Position numbers and translations under genes: made by a program. A model generated the notes under the pieces. It was given only the letters and a program-made list of their open reading frames with translations, searched no databases and was not told the DNA's origin. Positions 60,790 to 64,000 of a stretch of DNA of 64,000 bases are shown in pieces. The stretch's first letter is position 1. The number at the start of each line of letters is the position of its first letter. The stretch covers positions 4,413,587 through 4,477,586 of the forward strand of contig CM030934.1 in NCBI GenBank assembly GCA_018136815.1. The letters run 5' to 3'. This DNA is from Isochrysis galbana (lineage: Eukaryota; Haptophyta; Isochrysidales; Isochrysidaceae).

Positions 60790-63224
60790 ATGTGGTGCGA
60801 CCTGCTCCACCAGCGCGAGCGCGGCCTCCGCAAGCGTTCGTACCTCGATGCCCAGATCTGGCGCTCTGATGCCTTCCTCTCACGCCTCACCCTCCGAGAC
60901 AAGCTGTTGCGGCACGACGGGTACGCGGCTGCGAGGACGGCACGAGCCGCACACGTGCTGAGACATGCTTCTTCCGTCTCACTTCAGACCCCTTTCCCTT
61001 GAGTGCGCGCAGCTGCGTCAACACAATCTCGTGGAACTCGGGCGGCACGCTGCTTGTGTCTGGTTCCGACGATTGCCACATCTGCGTCTGGGATTGCTGG
61101 GATTCCTCATCAGCACGGCATGCAAGATGTCTGGCCACCGTGCCCACAGGCCACGTGGGAAACATCTTCTGCGCTAAGTTTGTGCCAGGAAGCAATGACG
61201 GCCAGGTGAACCTGCGGCGCTGCTGAGTGGGTTCAATGTAGGGATGTGTCTCAATTCTTGAGATGAGCAGGCCTAAGTTTCTCCGCGTTTGCTGAGAGAG
61301 TCGCCGCATACGTCGTTGGTAGTCTGACCCTTACACCCTGTTCCTCCTGCGTAGGTCGTGACGTGCGCACTTGATGGCGCAGTCCGCTTGTGCCATGTTG
61401 ATTATGGTTCACGTGCTGAAGTTAGCCGCCTGCTGGGCCGCTCACAGCAGTTCGCTTCCAAGCTGGAGTTCCTACCGGACCAACCAAAGGCCCTGCTTAC
61501 GGCAGGGCACGATGGCATCGTTTCTCTTTATGACACACGCGTTCGACCTGTAAGAACCCCTGGCTACCAAAGTTCTGTTTGCACGATTGCTTGGGGCGCA
61601 CTGGCTCGAATCCTTGTTGCCACCGCGAGCCACTCCATCCGCGAGGCACCTCTGCCCCAACACATGCCTCACCACCCAAATCTGTCACCTTATTTCGCAG
61701 GTTTCAGGCGAGTCCGCGACGACCGTGGTTGACCTATCGGCAATTGGGTCTTGTACAACACTAGCCTTTGATCCCGTCTCATGTGGGGGCACCAATATCT
61801 TTGCTCTTGGCTGTATGGACACTTTTGTGCGCACGTATGATCTCCGCAAGTCTCTGAGTACCAGTGGTCAAGGCACCAATGCGCAGCCCCTACGCGCCTT
61901 TGCGCCCCGAAAGTTAATTGAGAGTCCCTCGCGGGCGCAATCCTCAGCCTACCTGTCGCAAGGCGCGTCGGGTCTCGCCTACTCGGAGCGCGGCGAGCTT
62001 CTCGTCAACCTTCGTGGCGCCGATCTTTTCCTCTTCGATGCTCGTGATGGCGCGCCCACGAAACAGACCGGGCCTAGGCACATCGACAGTATCCCGACCG
62101 TGACGCAAACTCTCGGAGAGTACGTCGGTCGAATCAACGACGAAACTTTTGCGAAGGAGTGTGCTTTCATTCACGATGGTGCCTTTGTGGCGACCGGCGG
62201 GGATTGTGGCCATCTGTACGTCTGGTGTAAACAGAGCGGAGAGCTCATCATGCGTGAGCGCGCAGACGGCTGCATCGTCAATTGTGTCGCGCCCCATCCA
62301 GGGCTCCCGGTGCTTGCCGTCTCGGGCATTGACTCGGACATCAAACTTTTTTCCCTTGGTGATGCTCGAGCCGGTCACGGGAGGCTCGCAGCAGCTCGGC
62401 ACAAGGCTACAGCTCGAGCAGCGGACGCGGCACGGATGTGCGAGGCGGTGGATGATGAAGATGATGTGCCGTGGGGGAGGGATGAACCCCGCAGTCGCAG
62501 AATGCGTTGGTTGGAACGGCGAGCCGTTCTTACAACCGAGGAGGCGGCTGCTCGGCTGGCAGCGGTGCAAGCTCTACGCGAGGCAGGAAATGTTTCCTTT
62601 TATGCCGGTGCCCACAGCTCCGCGCAAGAAGCATACCGCGATGCGCTTTCTGCGCTCCGTTTCAATGTCCCAGATCGGGCGGCGAGGGCCGAACAGTCCC
62701 GCAGCCGACTCCTCTGCCGGCTGAATCTAGCGGCAAGCCTTCTTGCACTACAGGAGTGGGCGGAAGCGGAGAACCTGTGCACACGAATACTCAAGGTTGA
62801 CACAACCAATGTGAAGGCGCTCTACCGGCGTGCCCAGGCGAGGCTCGAGCTGCGTCGGCTAGCGGACGCTCAATCTGACCTCGCGGCGGCACTTCGACTC
62901 AAACAAGGCGACCGCTCGCTTCACCGACTGCGTGAACGGCTGGCACTTGAGCGGCAGAGGGAGCGCCGCGCTACGGAGAGGAGGCGTGAAGCGGCCCGCG
63001 CACTTTTCTGTGAGGCTGATGATGGGACCCAAGCAGATGGGTTGGGACGGTCGACGACCAGGAGTGTGCTCGCGAGCGAGGGCGGCGCAGAAGACAACAA
63101 TGTGGGAGAAAGTGATAGTAGCGACGCGCTGCGTAATGAGATCCACGATGGGGAGGGCAACCGTTTCAGGGACGAGGATGATGATGTCAGATGGAGCGAC
63201 AGCAACGGTGACCAAAGTGACTAG
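60790..63224 (+). CDS. WDTC1: WDTC1/ASG2-like WD40-TPR protein (DDB1-CUL4 adaptor candidate), 4 exons
   Basis: Exons are 60790-60920, 61013-61205, 61355-61549 and 61701-63224, giving 680 codons plus a stop, close to human WDTC1 (677). The N-terminus LDAQIWRSDAFLSRLTLRDKLLRHDGCVNTISWN matches the family start. WD repeats follow: GTLLVSGSDDCHICVWD, GHVGNIFCAKFVPG, VVTCALDGAVRLCHVD, ALLTAGHDGIVSLYDTR, GCMDTFVRTYDLR, GGDCGHLYVWCKQSGELI and LAVSGIDSDIKLF. A TPR block at about residues 455-590 (LREAGNVSFYAGAHSSAQEAY, LNLAASLLALQEWAEAENLC, VKALYRRAQARLELRR) is followed by a basic coiled coil and an acidic tail. WDTC1 and plant ASG2 act as substrate receptors of CUL4-DDB1 ubiquitin ligases. Confidence 0.92.
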
Positions 63225-64000
63225 ATAGTGATTAAGAGAGCAACCGGCGGCAGGTGAGTAGACTGGCGGGAATGCGCGAGCAACATGAGCATGGGCATCA
63301 CAACGAGTATTCTGGTTGTTCGTTCAACGCTAAGTACTACGTTCTCTTGCTGGCCACAAGGCGCAACAAGTGCTATGGCTATTAATTAGCCTAGCTGCAT
63401 AAGCCACCCCTTCGATCAACGCTACTCTCCTTCTCCTGGCAATCGTAGACTTAAACACATCTCTAAACATTTTAGGAGTTTTCTTAAGAGTCGCGGGAGG
63501 TTAGGGGGTCGCTCTCTCGCCCCCTTTCTGGCCCGTTACCGTAGGCTACCGCCTATTGCTCTATTAGGCGGCTTGCCTTCATCTGGTCTCCTTTCCCTCA
63601 GGGTCCAATGCTTCCGCCATAACCTGCATGGCAGATTTAGAATTGGCATATGGCGGAAAGAGAGGTGTGATGAATTTTTAAAGTTCTCGTCCATCTTTCT
63701 TATGATCCATTGCAATCGCTTGAGTACCACATCATCAGCCGCCATTCCATTTACAGACATGATTAATTAAGCACTGTGCACTGTGAGGTGGGTGCCTTTG
63801 CTCAAATACTAGAAGATTTTTTTTGTACCGGGAGCGGCGCATCGCGTATTTGGTAACGAGGGGTATCAAATGAAGGCAAACGACCTTTAGTATGAGTAAT
63901 AATAATAAAATTATCTGAGCGTTTGTTAGTACCACTACTGCCACTAGCCCGGTACTATCACGACACCCCTCAGCGCATCTGCCCGTACGCCTTGACGTGT
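63225..64000. other. Spacer downstream of the WD40-TPR gene
   Basis: Apart from R3 copy 2 and the TTAGTACCACTACTGCCACTAG motif (63925-63950), no feature is recognised. Confidence 0.55.
63600..63890 (-). repeat. Dispersed repeat family R3, copy 2
   Basis: It is the reverse complement of 41105-41390. The minus-strand frame MSVNGMAADDVVLKRLQW retains the same protein pattern as copy 1. Confidence 0.85.

Overview
The window looks like nuclear DNA from a GC-rich microalga with a secondary plastid, with a haptophyte or pelagophyte the best guess by eye. The genes are eukaryotic and carry short spliceosomal introns of roughly 55-180 nt, mostly with GTGAGC/GTGCGC-type donors and one likely GC donor. 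They encode mitochondrial proteins (HslU, uL2m, a presequence-bearing glycerol-3-phosphate dehydrogenase), nuclear RNA and DNA machinery (MTR4, WBP4, RAD1), a plastid-type Rieske oxygenase and an algal-style RAP repeat protein. Two 100-N scaffold gaps (25218-25317 and 50318-50417) interrupt the sequence.

Genes, left to right: Rieske/pheophorbide a oxygenase family (1-1202, minus, cut by the window edge); RAP-domain protein with about ten helical repeats (3698-6274, plus); cathepsin B-like protease (7711-9179, minus, 4 exons); NAD-dependent glycerol-3-phosphate dehydrogenase (12810-14505, plus, 4 exons); WBP4/FBP21 splicing factor (19984-21135, minus); VTT/TVP38 membrane protein (22708-23544, minus); exosome helicase MTR4 (27382-31424, minus, 8 exons); CIA30-domain protein (34429-35299, minus, 2 exons); mitochondrial ribosomal protein uL2m (38317-39424, minus, 2 exons), divergent from a METTL12/13-like methyltransferase (39688-40476, plus); RAD1 checkpoint clamp subunit (44194-45916, minus, 9 exons); HslU ATPase (49050-50444, plus, C-terminus lost in a gap); fused anthranilate synthase TrpE-TrpG (54844-57750, minus, 4 exons); WDTC1/ASG2-like WD40-TPR protein (60790-63224, plus, 4 exons). 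Exon boundaries were placed by hand from splice consensus, reading frame and family conservation. All eight multi-exon models close in frame.

Between the genes the DNA is crowded with mobile elements: a truncated LINE reverse transcriptase (10070-11000), Gag-like ORFs (16464-18116 and 35725-37425), a scrambled Ty1/copia-type element (24740-27000), a nearly complete plant-type mariner element with TA target duplications (42183-43965), a hAT relic (47487-47680), a MITE candidate (52902-53285), a fold-back element (47878-48075), and at least six families of dispersed repeats with two or more copies in the window. One family shares the end AACTAAGTTTATACTT in four copies, with a diverged fifth.

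The strangest structure is at 31664-33620. Clusters of perfect 20-bp palindromes (CCCCCGATAGCTATCGGGGG) form inverted arms around a 600-bp GA tract and a 750-bp, extremely AT-rich, gene-free core. A solo arm lies at 21404-21545. I do not recognise this element. The housekeeping genes are not organised as a pathway; they sit as islands between repeats.
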